A program made the translations under genes and the position numbers. Below the pieces are notes generated by a model. It worked only from the letters and a program-made list of their open reading frames with translations, did not search any database and was not told the DNA's origin. Positions 34,193 to 44,472 of a stretch of DNA of 64,000 bases are shown piece after piece. Each line of letters begins with the position of its first letter. Positions within the stretch are counted from its first letter, which is position 1. The stretch is from Halocafeteria seosinensis (Eukaryota > Sar > Bigyra > Bicosoecida): the NCBI GenBank assembly GCA_001687465.1, contig LVLI01000249.1:62001-126000 (forward strand), in the 5' to 3' direction.

Positions 34193-37100
34193 CTACGTGG
34201 AAGCGGGTGATCTTTGGCGACTGATAGGTGAAGGGTTAGTCGATGGGTGCGAAGTGCTGGTCGGGTTGAAACGTAGCGACACTGACCATGCATCATTTTG
34301 CCATTTCGGTATTGCTGATTGACTGCGCTGATAGCCATATCCTCCGCTAATATTCAAGCGATACGTGTGGTTCTCGATGTGGGAAGCATTGAAAGAAGTA
34401 CTAATGCGACCTCCGATTCCAAATAAACTTCCGAAATCCCCAAGTTCTTTCCATCTCCAAATCTGTGTCTCATTGCAGAACTCTAGCGCCCATAAATCCG
34501 ACAAATACGATTGACGCCACGTCGTTGGGTTGCCTTCACCACCAAATAAAAGAGCAATGGAGCTCATAACCGACGTACCACTTAGCCGTCTTGGAGCCGG
34601 AAACCGACCATCGGAAAGGGACTGTGGTTCTAATTTAGTCCATTCATGACCACCTCTGCACATGGGCAATATTTCTAGTCTCCATAAATCTTGCAAGTAT
34701 GTTGGTTTGCTTTCGTCCGGATGTTTCCCATAACCGCCGTGCAAAAACAGCACATCATCGACTATCCAAGTAGCGCTGTCCCGCCTTTCGGTGGGAGGGG
34801 AGTTACCATTTTCATCAAGTCTCGACCATTCCGACATATCCATGTCATACTTCCATAGGTCATTGAGAAGACCATACCGGCCATTGGCAACGAAATCGCT
34901 TTGACCTCCAAAGAGGTACTGCTCGCTGCCAAGGGACCACCAAGAAGCGAACCCTCGAAAACAGGGAGCATCGCCTTCCGAAACTTCCACATAAGAAGTC
35001 GTATTGCTGGAATCCGAGCACCACATGTCGTTACGATAGGCGTAACGACGATTGCTGTTCCTTGAAAAATACGAGTCTAGTCCGCCAAAGATGCACACCT
35101 TCTCGTGATGCCAAAACAAAGCATATCCCATTCGATCTTTTACATTCAGGTACAATTTTGTAAGCTGGTCTCGTTGAAGCTCACGGGAAACCCTTCCCTG
35201 TGTTTTAAATTGCGCCTGGAAGTAAAGAAATGCTCGTTCCATCTCATCCGACCCAGAATCCTCTGTCTTGGAGACCGCCAAAGTGTCTTGGTGTAGTGCT
35301 GAAGGTGTTGCCAAATTGTGCAATACACAAGTCTCACGGGAGCCTGTGCCAAGGACAAAAAACGATAACGGAACAGGGATAGCTCAACTTCTTCAGATAC
35401 TTGAGAACACCACAAAATGACGCACCTGTCGCATCCGACCACTGTCTATTTGACAAAGAAGAGCATCCGTAAGTGGGGGTCAGTAATGGAGTAGGAGAGG
35501 GAGCAGCTGGGGATAATTGGAACTGTAGAATGGGCAGATTTTGATTGGTTGTATTGCCACTACTTCCCTGAACGGTCCAGACATCGTCGGACCACACTTG
35601 GTCCCCATCAGAGTGGTATAGGCGCCCAATGATATCTGTCAGATTAATAGAATTCCCTTCAGCTGAGAGCTTGTCGTATCCTGACGGGATCGACCCTGCC
35701 AATGGTCCCCCATTGTATACAGACCACTTTACTTCAGTGGTCCCAGCACCATCCCATATCGATCCTATAATACCCCCAGCCCCTTCCCCTATCCTACCAG
35801 ATGCGTACGTAGTGCTGATGTTTACATTTTCCTGCGTAGCATCATTGAATCCTCCTGTTCTAGCTCCAGTAATACCTCCTGCTAGATCGCCACTAATGTT
35901 TCCCCTCGTATAACAGTCTATAATATGTACCTGGCCGTAGAATCGCCCTGTATCCTCTCCACTGATGCCACCACTATGATTTCCACTTATTCGGCCAGTA
36001 CTATAGCATTCCTTGACGTAGACAAACCCTTTATGACTACCAGCACTAGCGCCTACGATGCCACCACTCGCCACACCTTGAATATGTCCAGTGGAATACG
36101 ATTGAGTAACATACACTTGACCATCGTTGAACCCAGCAGTAAAACCACAAATACCACCTGCGTACGCTCCTTCAATATTCCCAGTGGAATAACAACCCGT
36201 GATGTTGACCATCCCACGATCGTGTTCTCCCATGCGTCCTGCAATACCACCAGCATGATCACCCTGTATCCTCCCTGTCGACCACGAATTCGATATCTGG
36301 ACTTGACCATAATTGTGGCCACTTCGCGAACCACATATACCACCACCCATTCCTCTAATAACTCCTGATGAGCTACATGAGTCGACCCTGAAAAATCTCT
36401 GCTGTTGTTGGACGATAAATCCACCACTTGATGCAGTGGCACCGTTTCTCACATCAATATTCCGAATCGACGGAGCTTCTTCAAACCTATCAACTTTACC
36501 ATCGATCGTAAACACCCCGCGAAATCCTCGAATACCCCCTAAATCAATGAAGTATCCATGTTCTCGACCGCCAGCGAAAGTTTCATTGATACCCAAAGAA
36601 ATGTAGTCCCCTCTTGTATAGCCGTGGTCCTTCCACACCAACGTGCTGCAATTTAACTCAAACAATTTCTCGCTGGGGGTAAAGTGAAAGCATGGTTCGT
36701 TTCCATCGATGATAGATCCTCGCAGGTCCGTTGCTGCACTTGACTGAAGGGACACACACAGAGTGGTCATTGTCATGAACGCAGTAATTTGTGCAACATG
36801 CGACCACAAAGCACCAGGTGCCCACTTCCATTGTCCCAGTTTCAAAACAGACGAACACTTGGCCGGGGGTGGTCTCTTTAGAAATTTTAACGATGGTGGT
36901 TTCCGAAATAATTCTTTTTGCTTCGAAGACCGCCATGGCAGAAGAGACCGCACGAGAAAAAGGCCGAATAGAACCAACAAGAACTGTCGGAGCTGAAACA
37001 GTACATCTCCCCCACCCAGAAGCACTGAATTTATCGCCTCAGTGCAAGCAAAGTCCGGGAAAACAGAGGCAGTGGATTGCCTGAACTGCAGTGTAACAAG

Positions 37101-37421
37101 AAATTGCCGGCTTCTCCGACGGCATGGACGGTCAACTTTCGACGAGCTTGTAGAATTAGGAGATAGAAGTGAACTTTGGTCGTAGAACGCCTCTGCAATG
37201 CTTTGTCCAAGAAGTTGAAACATCGCAGCTCCGATCTTAGAGCGCGCAATATTGTATCGCCTTCCGTACTTAGAAAACGCTACGTCCGTCGAACAGTGAC
37301 CATGAAGACGCATGCCACTGACATGCTGCACCGAGAGCATGCTTCCCAGATGCTGTTCTGGGAGTTCCTGACCCAGTGCCATCATGTGGCACAAGAGGAG
37401 GACGATCAAACTTGGGATCAT
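34193..37421 (-). CDS. Secreted or membrane GLUG-repeat plus kelch-repeat protein
   Basis: Two exons, 37421-35426 and 35343-34193 (GT-AG, phase 1), give 1,048 residues. The ATG at 37421 starts a good signal peptide (MIPSLIVLLLCHMMALG). Further hydrophobic stretches lie at about 145-165 and 205-225. From about 355 to 580 there are six or seven repeats of about 32 residues with the GLUG pattern, such as CYSTGNIEGAYAGGICG and CYSTGRISGNHSGGISG, a beta-helical fold found in adhesins and surface proteins. Exon 2 holds kelch repeats (about 740-1040): IFGG, LWKYD, LFLHGGYG, LLFGGEG, DLWALE, forming a propeller. Many Asn-X-Ser/Thr sites fit an extracellular protein. Without splicing the two halves would be separate frames, but the junction is canonical and in phase. 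Function is unknown; cell-surface binding is a guess. Decayed pieces of related genes lie at 37925-38640 and 60645-60790. Confidence 0.8.
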
Positions 37422-38770
37422 CCTTTTCTTGGCATTCGCCAAAGTTCGTGCGGAACTAGTTGCAACTTGCGATTCTCGAGTAGCTAGAGTGTATTTTTCT
37501 ACACAACACCCAGAGGAAAAAGGATGCTTCTTGCCGGCAGATATGGCTCTTACAGACAAACCACAGTAAAGGACATTGAGAAACGTCGATGATGCGCTGG
37601 AAACGTTTTTTGTGAAGTTTCCGCAGGGAACTGCAGCATGATACATGTTACCGCTCTCGGGTACAAGTGTGGGCAAAAAGGGGGAACAAAGAGCATTTCT
37701 ATGGTACAAGGTATGGTGGCAACACATATAGCAATCATAACTGGACGGTTAACCATTCTCCATGATTCTCTGATGCAACAACTTCGTTTGAGTGCGCAGC
37801 ACATGTGCTTACCACTGCAACTCTACAACCAGTAAGCCCCAAGGAGCGGCAACAAGGTACGTCTGCCTACATGACAACACTGAGCATAGTGGGACTAGGT
37901 GGAAGTGCCTCCCGGTAGTTTCGAAGTTCTGCTCGTGTTGAAACGCAGATACATTGACCATGCATCCTTTCGCCATGCGGGGATGGTCGACTGAGCATGT
38001 CGATATCCATATCCTCCACAGAATTTCAAACGATATGTCTGGTCCACTTGCTGATACACCTGCATCGCCAGTGGTACTACTCTTCGGAAGACCATTGGCA
38101 GAGAGACGCGGAGTACGGGATGCCCTTTGTAGATAGCGACTCCGCTGCAGAATGTTATTGTTTAATGAGGCAGCGACGATTCGCGGTATTTGAGTACAAA
38201 AGACCAACGTGGTAGGCGAAGTGTCCCGCGAAACTATTGGTCCCAACAAGGAAGCAGTTACAACTCGAGCCGAATGAACCTACACAGGGAGCCCATGCAC
38301 TAGCTTCATCGCACTTTTTGGCATCGACGCAACGATACATGCATTTATGTCCGGTGGTGTGTGCGCACCAAATCATTCTTCTTATCAGAGGTACCTACTA
38401 GCTACGCTCCTCCTCTTCTGACATCCATCCATTGTGTGCGCGATGATTTATTACAATTGTATTCTTGCGGCAGCTAGCAAGAGTAAAGATGGCGAGAAGT
38501 TTTCACCTTATCATCTGCATTTCGGTTTAGTGAGAAGCGAGGGACGCAATTATGGTGCCTCCGATTCCCACACGAGCATCGGCTTGTCTATCGCTTTGGG
38601 CTTCCACTGGAGCATTCTCCCAGTTTGAAACGTCTCCTCTAGGGCGTCATCATGGGAACGAGAATGATGATTCGAAACCGGAAACTGGACCTGTTATCAG
38701 TCTGACGCAATGAACCCACGGTTTCCCAATTTTCCTAGTTGAACCGGATCTTTCCAAGAGCATTTGGTGT
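37422..38770. other. Spacer between BCD1 and the GLUG/kelch gene
   Basis: About 1.35 kb. It must hold the promoter of the GLUG/kelch gene and the BCD1 3' UTR. The middle is occupied by a broken, kelch-related relic on the minus strand (37925-38640). No intact gene is seen. Confidence 0.5.
37925..38640 (-). pseudogene. Interrupted relic of the kelch 3' end
   Basis: Bases 38045-37925 on the minus strand encode text close to the C-terminal kelch of the neighbouring gene: TYRLKFCGGYGYRHAQS against TYRLNISGGYGYQRSQS, then AWRKDAWS against KWQNDAWS. The segment that should directly precede it lies about 480 bp away at about 38640-38530, where GIGGTIIASLASH matches GIGGRISTSFNASH. The gap of about 480 bp has no counterpart in the intact gene, so it is probably an insertion. 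Frames are broken by stops, so this is a pseudogene fragment. Confidence 0.65.
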
Positions 38771-38857
38771 TCAGTCACCTTGTTTCGCGGCGGCAGCAGC
38801 TTCTGCTCCATCTTGCTCTACGTTCTCCATAGCACCTTCATAAGAGCTTCCTTGTTG
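38771..38857 (-). other. In-frame repeat unit beyond the BCD1 stop codon
   Basis: Immediately after the TAA the same frame stays open for 28 codons to a TGA at 38773-38771. Its text (MENVEQDGAEAAAA) matches the upstream C-terminal repeats (VERVAQEGTEAAAT). It is either the former end of the protein cut off by a recent stop, or a readthrough extension. Confidence 0.65.
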
Positions 38858-40357
38858 TTAGGGGTTTGCTGTCTCATGTTTTACTGGCTGGTAGGCGGGT
38901 GCTGAAGCAGGCTTCTCGTCCTCTTTCGGCTGGTGCGGTGATTTTGATGTAGCCGCAGCTTCTGTTCCCTCTTGCGCTACACGTTCCACAGCAGCCTGGT
39001 TAGAATTCTCTTGTTGTTGTGCAGAGTCCATCTCCCCGTTTAGTGAGGATACTGAAGCAGGCGTCTCATTCTCTTGCCATTGGTACGATGGTTTTGATGC
39101 ATCAGCTCGTGCTTCCTCATGCTCTACGTTTTCGATAGTAGCCTCATCCGAATTCTCCTGTGGTTGTGAAGTGGCCGCGTCCCGTTGTAGTGGCGGATAA
39201 AGGGATGCTAAAGAGGGTTTCTCATCCTCTTGCCGGAGGTACGACGGATCAATATCTACAAAAATCGTCGGAAACTCGACAACAGTTTGCCCTCGGAGGA
39301 TATCCTGAATGGTTGTACCATCCGGCGAAAGCTCCACGTACTGCCATTCACCTTTTTGCGCAAACGGATGCTGGTAGAAGAATCTCAAGGCGTGAATGCC
39401 TCCCCCTGCCAAATTGTACTCAGTTCCTGTTGCAGTGGTATTGTAAGTAGGCTTATGTTTCTTGTAGGCCCTCTTGCAGGCATCCATATAGGGCCGAAGG
39501 CGATGACGGATTTGCACGTTGGATGGCATAGGCTCAAGATATGCTGAAATTGCTTCCAATAACGTCGTAGTTTCCTTGGTGGTGCTATCGACCTGAATCA
39601 CTGGAGGTGTTACTCGCGGGAATTTCCACTCTATCCTCCATTTGATTACTTTCTCTTTCCCATCGTATCTGGAAGAGTTCTCCGTGTGGCGTTGCATCCC
39701 TTTAGGCATCAGTCTCAAGTTCACCCCTCGTTCCTTAGACTGCGAAACATATATAGGATGGCTTGGCGTAAGCACAAGAGAGATGTCTACTCTCATGCTT
39801 ACATGTTTCAAGAGCAAGTGTAAGTGAGGAGGCAGCTTCGGTAAAACATACGCCGGCCCGTGCTGTTGTTGATTCCCCCCTCTCTTTTGATGCTTTCCGC
39901 CACCACCTCCCCGTCCATGTTGCTGTTTATTATTAGGAACTCTCATCGTTCCAATCTCTTTAACAAATCGGTCCGCACTTTCCGTCGTTCGGGCCACATC
40001 TTCCAGCATCGAAAAATCTGGGCACCATTCCAAAAATTTAACAATTTGCTTAATTTAGCACAAATAAAAGTTAATTTTAACTTCATTATGTTAAGGTTAA
40101 TGGACATACCTCGACGAAGAATCGATTCCGAAAAGGAGTGAATATCGACGAAGTCTGTTCGGTCTCGTTTGCCCGAGCATTTGTCCTGTACGCACACACA
40201 AGTCTATCTGATCATCACGATAGAGGCGTATGCACGTGTCATATGTGTGTATTACCTCTTGTTTATGGTGCTGCACACAGGTCAATCCACAGGTCTTTTT
40301 GCCACATTTAGGGCATTTATACTTGTATAAATGCTCCCCACATTGTTCACACTCCAT
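38858..40357 (-). CDS. BCD1: Box C/D snoRNA assembly factor with HIT zinc finger
   Basis: BCD1/ZNHIT6 helps assemble box C/D snoRNPs in the nucleus. Exons 40357-40256, 40185-40110 and 40017-38858 give 445 residues. The HIT zinc finger occupies residues 3-38: CEQCG, then CPKCGKKTCGLTCVQHH, with the last Cys after the first intron. The next part, DFVDIHSF then LEDVARTTE, is the family's helical segment. The core at about 145-310 ends with the typical VVEFPTIFVDID. Gly/Gln/His-rich low complexity lies near residues 85-110. The last 125 residues are three imperfect Gln/Glu/Ala-rich repeats of about 45 residues. A fourth, recognisable unit continues in frame for 28 codons after the TAA. The start codon lies 59 bp from the divergent LEO1 start. 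Confidence 0.9.
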
Positions 40358-40416
40358 TATTATGGACTCAATAATGAATATAAAGAAAGCGTATAGATAT
40401 CAATAGGGGGTGAATA
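40358..40416. promoter_or_regulatory. 59-bp bidirectional BCD1/LEO1 start region
   Basis: Only 59 bp separate the two divergent ATGs, so 5' leaders must be extremely short or must overlap the opposite gene. The sequence is AT-rich. It contains a short upstream frame on the plus strand (ATG at 40362 to TAG at 40406) that would precede LEO1 if transcription starts farther left. No motif is certain. Confidence 0.5.
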
Positions 40417-41892
40417 ATGTCATCTACCATTCATGAAGAGCTTTTTGGGGTCCCGGAGGAGGAAGACCAGGAGGAGGAGGCCGGACATAATGCCGAAAAT
40501 GACGATGATAACCGCATTACACGTACGTATACGATACACCATGCGATTCTCCATTGTTTTCTCTATCGAATGAGTGGGCTTTGGTATGCAGAAGAGGACC
40601 TATTTGGGACAGACGTGGACGATGAAGATGACGAAGGCGCCACCGGGCCGGGTCAGCAGAGCCAAACCAACCTTTATACACGACATACAGACCAATCGCA
40701 GGAAGCTGCTCCCAAGAATCTGGACGCGCCTCGTTTGTGCGTCCCTCGTGTGGAAAAACCAGTCCCGGGGAAGCATAGGTTGAGCTCTATGAGGCTGCCT
40801 CCCACCGTCAGCTATGCCCAACAGCCTTATGAAGCTTTCCTGTATGATGAGGAAACAGAGGAGTTAGAGCTCCATAAGAAGGGCAAGATGGCTGCGGCCG
40901 AGAACATGATACGCTGGAGGTTGAAGCGCGATGAGGAGGGAAATATCGTCAAAGATGAGAATGGGAAACCTCGCATGGAATCCAACGCACGAGCTGTCAA
41001 ATGGTCGGATGGATCTTATACATTACATATTGGACGTGAATCCTTTAATTTCCTGCAGCGCGCGGGTGAAACAGAACACGCGCATATGTTTGCGACACAG
41101 ACGGCGTATAACTCAACTCGCCCCTCTGAGGAAGAAGAGAACGTGGATGGAGAAACATGCTTGGAAGCGGTGGGACCATTGGCAAGTCGCTTTGTCTTGA
41201 GGCCGACAAGATTAATCGGGTCCAGCAGTCGTGCTGCTGTATTGGAAGCTAGGCGACGCACGGACCGAACTGGGAGAGGTATTGCTGTTACGGAATACTT
41301 ACAAAATCCTGAAAAGGCGAAGGAAAAACGAGTCAAAGAATTAGATGAGATGTGGAGAATGAAGCAAAGGCAATATGAATCAGTCCGACGGGGTGACCAA
41401 CAGAAGAAAGGGCAACGAAGGAAACAAACAACTCTCACTGCGGACTTTCTGGAGGCAGGCGATGACTATGAAGAAGAGGAGGCCGAATATGAAGACGTAT
41501 CGGGAGCGGGTGGGCTCAATGAGCTCAAGCGTGCTGTGAAGAGTGGAGAGCGCGGTGGCACTAAAAGCAAGAAGAAAGGGCACAAGGAGGAAGAAGACGA
41601 TGATGATGGATTTATTGCCGGCGAGGAGGACGAAGACGAGGAAGCAGAATATGAAGAATCCGAAGAAGGCGATGATGACGAGGACGAGGAATCCTCAGAC
41701 GAAGAAGAGGAGGACGACGAGGAGGATGTGGACATGGAAGCCTCGGCCGCTTCAGCCGCCCAGCCATCATCATCATCCACGACTAGGAAAAAGTCGAAAA
41801 AGAAAGGCAAGAAGCGAGGCAAACTGAAAAAACGCGGAGAGGATGAGGACAATAAAGAAGAGAATGAGTCTAGCGATGAGGACGTCAAGTAG
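40417..41892 (+). CDS. LEO1: Paf1 complex subunit LEO1
   Basis: LEO1 is a subunit of the Paf1 complex, which travels with RNA polymerase II and promotes elongation and histone modification. Exons 40417-40522 and 40592-41892 give 468 residues. The acidic N-terminus contains DLFGTDVDDEDDE, typical of the family. The conserved core runs from about residue 130 to 310: AENMIRWRLK, ESNARAVKWSDGSYTLHIG, and the closing NPEKAKEKRVKELDEMWR. The C-terminal third is an alternation of very acidic runs and Lys-rich patches, also normal for LEO1. The intron is 69 nt and open, so unspliced RNA would keep the frame and add 23 residues. I prefer splicing because the borders are canonical, the insertion is Tyr/His/Phe-rich and other introns have the same length. 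Confidence 0.92.
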   Translation: MSSTIHEELFGVPEEEDQEEEAGHNAENDDDNRITRTYTIHHAILHCFLYRMSGLWYAEEDLFGTDVDDEDDEGATGPGQQSQTNLYTRHTDQSQEAAPKNLDAPRLCVPRVEKPVPGKHRLSSMRLPPTVSYAQQPYEAFLYDEETEELELHKKGKMAAAENMIRWRLKRDEEGNIVKDENGKPRMESNARAVKWSDGSYTLHIGRESFNFLQRAGETEHAHMFATQTAYNSTRPSEEEENVDGETCLEAVGPLASRFVLRPTRLIGSSSRAAVLEARRRTDRTGRGIAVTEYLQNPEKAKEKRVKELDEMWRMKQRQYESVRRGDQQKKGQRRKQTTLTADFLEAGDDYEEEEAEYEDVSGAGGLNELKRAVKSGERGGTKSKKKGHKEEEDDDDGFIAGEEDEDEEAEYEESEEGDDDEDEESSDEEEEDDEEDVDMEASAASAAQPSSSSTTRKKSKKKGKKRGKLKKRGEDEDNKEENESSDEDVK

Positions 41893-42012
41893 TCGGCAGA
41901 TCCAGTATACATTAAGTAACAGTTCTGCAGCATATTGTGTACAATTTTTTTACTTCTTTGTTGTAAACTGTATACGCCTTAATCTACCTGGCTGTTGGCA
42001 GTACATATTTGG

Positions 42013-42834
42013 CTATCGCACTCCTGTCATGCCCTTTTGTCTCTTTTGTTGTTTGCCCATCATTCTTTTCACTGCTCCTTTGGGCAGACCATCTTGGCTT
42101 TCCATAACTAATCGTTGATATTCCTGGGCCGTCTTGGGTAAAGGCAGTCCCTTCTGGTGTCTATGGTGCACCCAATGGTGCATATCTTTGGTCCATTGGT
42201 ATTGCTTTAAGAGTCGATTGACAGCCGAGACTTCCACTCCCGTTTCTCCAGCAATTCTTAATTTCGCTCGCCGCGTGATTAGCGAGGGGTCATCCAGCTC
42301 CTCTTCCGTCAATCCTTCGGCTACTTTCAGGTCTTGAAATGATTGCTCTATTTCACGCTGCTGCGCTGTCGTTCGGAAGTAGGACTTCCACCCATCCACG
42401 CCCGCTATTTTCGCTATGTCCTGCATCATGAAACGCTGTTTATGCACTAATTCACAGTGGGAAATACTGGCAGGACTCACCCTCAGCATGGTAATATGCT
42501 CACGCATACCGTAATGATCCACTGTAAGCAAATAATCCACCTGAGCCTTAAAGAGCTCCCCTGCAGAGCATCCGTCCTATACACGAAGTAGGTGGCATTT
42601 ATGGAGCATGGTACGGGACTCTGACGTACCTTGTTTTTCATCTTGCTTCTCCTGTGTACGCTGTTGGAAACTCTCTTTGACGCGGTCGAAAATACCAAAG
42701 CACCGGCGGCCGCCATCCCTTGTAAGTCCAGGCCAACGTGGAGCTACAGACGCTGAGAGGGGTACTATAGAAGGAGCACGTCGTACGACGCCTGTTCGAT
42801 GTCGCTCCAAAGAGCGTACAAAAGAGAGTCGCAT
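42013..42834 (-). CDS. Mitochondrial-type protein with SRP54 M-domain-like region
   Basis: Exons 42834-42630, 42560-42481 and 42435 (or 42420)-42013 give 235 (or 230) residues. The two possible acceptors differ by 15 nt and both keep frame; the intron itself (45 or 60 nt) is also open. Residues 1-45 are Arg-rich, lack acidic residues apart from one Glu and one Asp, and look like a mitochondrial presequence. A helical stretch follows (FDRVKESFQQ). Residues about 145-200 resemble the signal-peptide-binding M domain of SRP54: DPSLITRRAKLRIAGETGVE then VNRLLKQYQWTKDM, where the family has an RI.RGSG turn. No GTPase domain is present, so this is not SRP54. A role in mitochondrial protein insertion or translation is inference. 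The stop codon faces LEO1 at 120 bp. Confidence 0.68.
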
Positions 42835-42920
42835 TTTTGTTATATATGTATTGTTAGTGATAAAATCGAATCAAACCCAATTACGTAATTAGTAGCATTC
42901 AATTCCAAGCCCCAAAAGAC

Positions 42921-44116
42921 TTAGATTACCACCGACATGAATTCACAACGTCCACACGAGGCAATCAAATTTTGCCCCTCGTAATTCGTACGACCATCAT
43001 CGTTGTTCGCACTCGTACATATAACCTGGTAGTCCAAGTCACCAGGGCAACCGGTATCTATATGCTCTTGATAGGATTCTGCTAACTGTGTATGTAAATG
43101 TTCCACCGTGATGCCGTTCAAAGTATCCAAGCTGAAACCGCATCGGCAGATTATAATAGCACCGCGTTGATAAAGCCATCTCTTTTTGCAAAGGGGACAT
43201 AACACTTCTGATTGTTTAATTGCATTACTGTTTGTTGAGGCCGACGATCCGCCATACCGTGCTTCCTGGCTACTGATACCATCCACCTCGTTCAAAAACG
43301 CCAGTTCTCTAGCTGCGCGACCTAAACAATGTGAGGATATTGCATACAATCACAGAGGACGGAACAAGGGAAGTTTGACTGATACCAAATTTGGGTAGTT
43401 TGCTTACCTGTTTCGTCGTTCTCCTCTACTTCGGCTAGTTCGGCGGCAGTATGATCGAGTACGCTTTCGTAGCGTTCCAACTCGTTTTCTTCTGTGGGAC
43501 CATATCGTCTACATACTTGTATAGAACGAACACAACAACAAAGATCACGTTTCTTACCAATATTGTGCATGCATTCATAGAGGTATTCCTCCAATTCCTT
43601 GAGAAGCTCGGCATCATGTTGGACACCGCCGTTGACAGCTGTAGCTCCTTCTGCAGCAGCAAAATCGGAAGCAAAAACACCGTGACTATAGCACGCAACA
43701 ATTCACCCTCAATAAAGAAAATCGCAAGAACAGGAGAGATACATCATCTGCCGAGGGTATGGACCTGGACGTAATGCTACATCAAGATACGGGAACTTAC
43801 GGAAAGACGTGCATGCTTCGTCGGCTTCAAGATCTCTGTCTTCGTCCGGTTCCTCCCTGGAAATGGCTCCCTGCTGGCTCGTTTGCTGGCAGATCTGCTG
43901 GACCAGTTCCTGAGGACTTGCCGACTTGGACCGGATGTGCTGGAACAAGGCGTAACGCTTCTCTTGGATCCTTTCTTTGCATTTACGTTTCAAACGCTCT
44001 CGCATCCGGGGCAAGGCGGACACCTCCTGCTGCTCCTCCACTTCGCTTTTCGACAAACCAGCAAGTTCATCCGAGGAGCTCTTGACGGATTTGACAGACC
44101 GAGGATGACCCATCAT
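42921..44116 (-). CDS. RPAIN: RPA-interacting protein
   Basis: RPAIN/RIP carries replication protein A into the nucleus. Exons 44116-43801, 43650-43558, 43491-43408 and 43321-42921 (phases 1,1,1) give 297 residues. The N-terminal basic helix RERLKRKCKERIQEKRYALF resembles the RPAIN importin-binding region. The acidic middle (about residues 105-165) fits the RPA-binding part. The C-terminal zinc-binding region starts at about 205 with CPLCKKRW, continues with IICRCGFSLDT and TGCPGD, and ends with SCGRCEFMSVVI, all signatures of the family. Exon 2 could use an earlier acceptor but only the one before AAGGAGC keeps the frame. The ATG at 44116 is followed by a second at 44113. An unknown 59-codon frame lies upstream on the same strand. 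Confidence 0.85.
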
Positions 44117-44223
44117 GGTGGTCACAGACGGCAGAAAACGAGCATAATGCTACAATATCCGTGGCGAAGGACGGTTGCTCCAAGTTCAACTTGATCGTCA
44201 TAGAGGAGAACGATGCCTTCCAA

Positions 44224-44403
44224 TCAAACAGACACCCTTCTCATGTCCCTCTCCAACTCATTTACCTTGCAATATTCTTGCATGCCATGTGTATACTGCA
44301 TCCATGCACGCTTAGCACGCGAATAAAAGCTCACCGGACCAAGGTCGGGGACACCTCCCGACCACTCCCGTGCCAGGGCACGGAGGAATTTAATAAAATC
44401 CAT
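44224..44403 (-). CDS. Hypothetical 59-residue protein
   Basis: ATG at 44403, stop at 44226-44224. The text is protein-like (MDFIKFLRALAREWSGG, then FYSRAKRAWMQYTHGMQEYC), amphipathic and well mixed, unlike shadow frames here. It sits in the 356-bp gap between the divergent RPAIN and SSU72 starts. It may be an independent small protein, possibly mitochondrial, or chance. I found no family. Confidence 0.3.
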   Translation of the reverse strand: MDFIKFLRALAREWSGGVPDLGPVSFYSRAKRAWMQYTHGMQEYCKVNELERDMRRVSV

Positions 44404-44472
44404 TGCGTTGGATTGTTGGCGCATATACAGAGGGAAAAATGTACCATCATTAGCATATAGAACTAGTGAAAG

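Noticed and set aside
41466-41933. Minus-strand Ser-rich frame opposite LEO1
   Set aside because: Antisense of the Asp/Glu codon runs of LEO1 reads as poly-Ser; no start context or domain.
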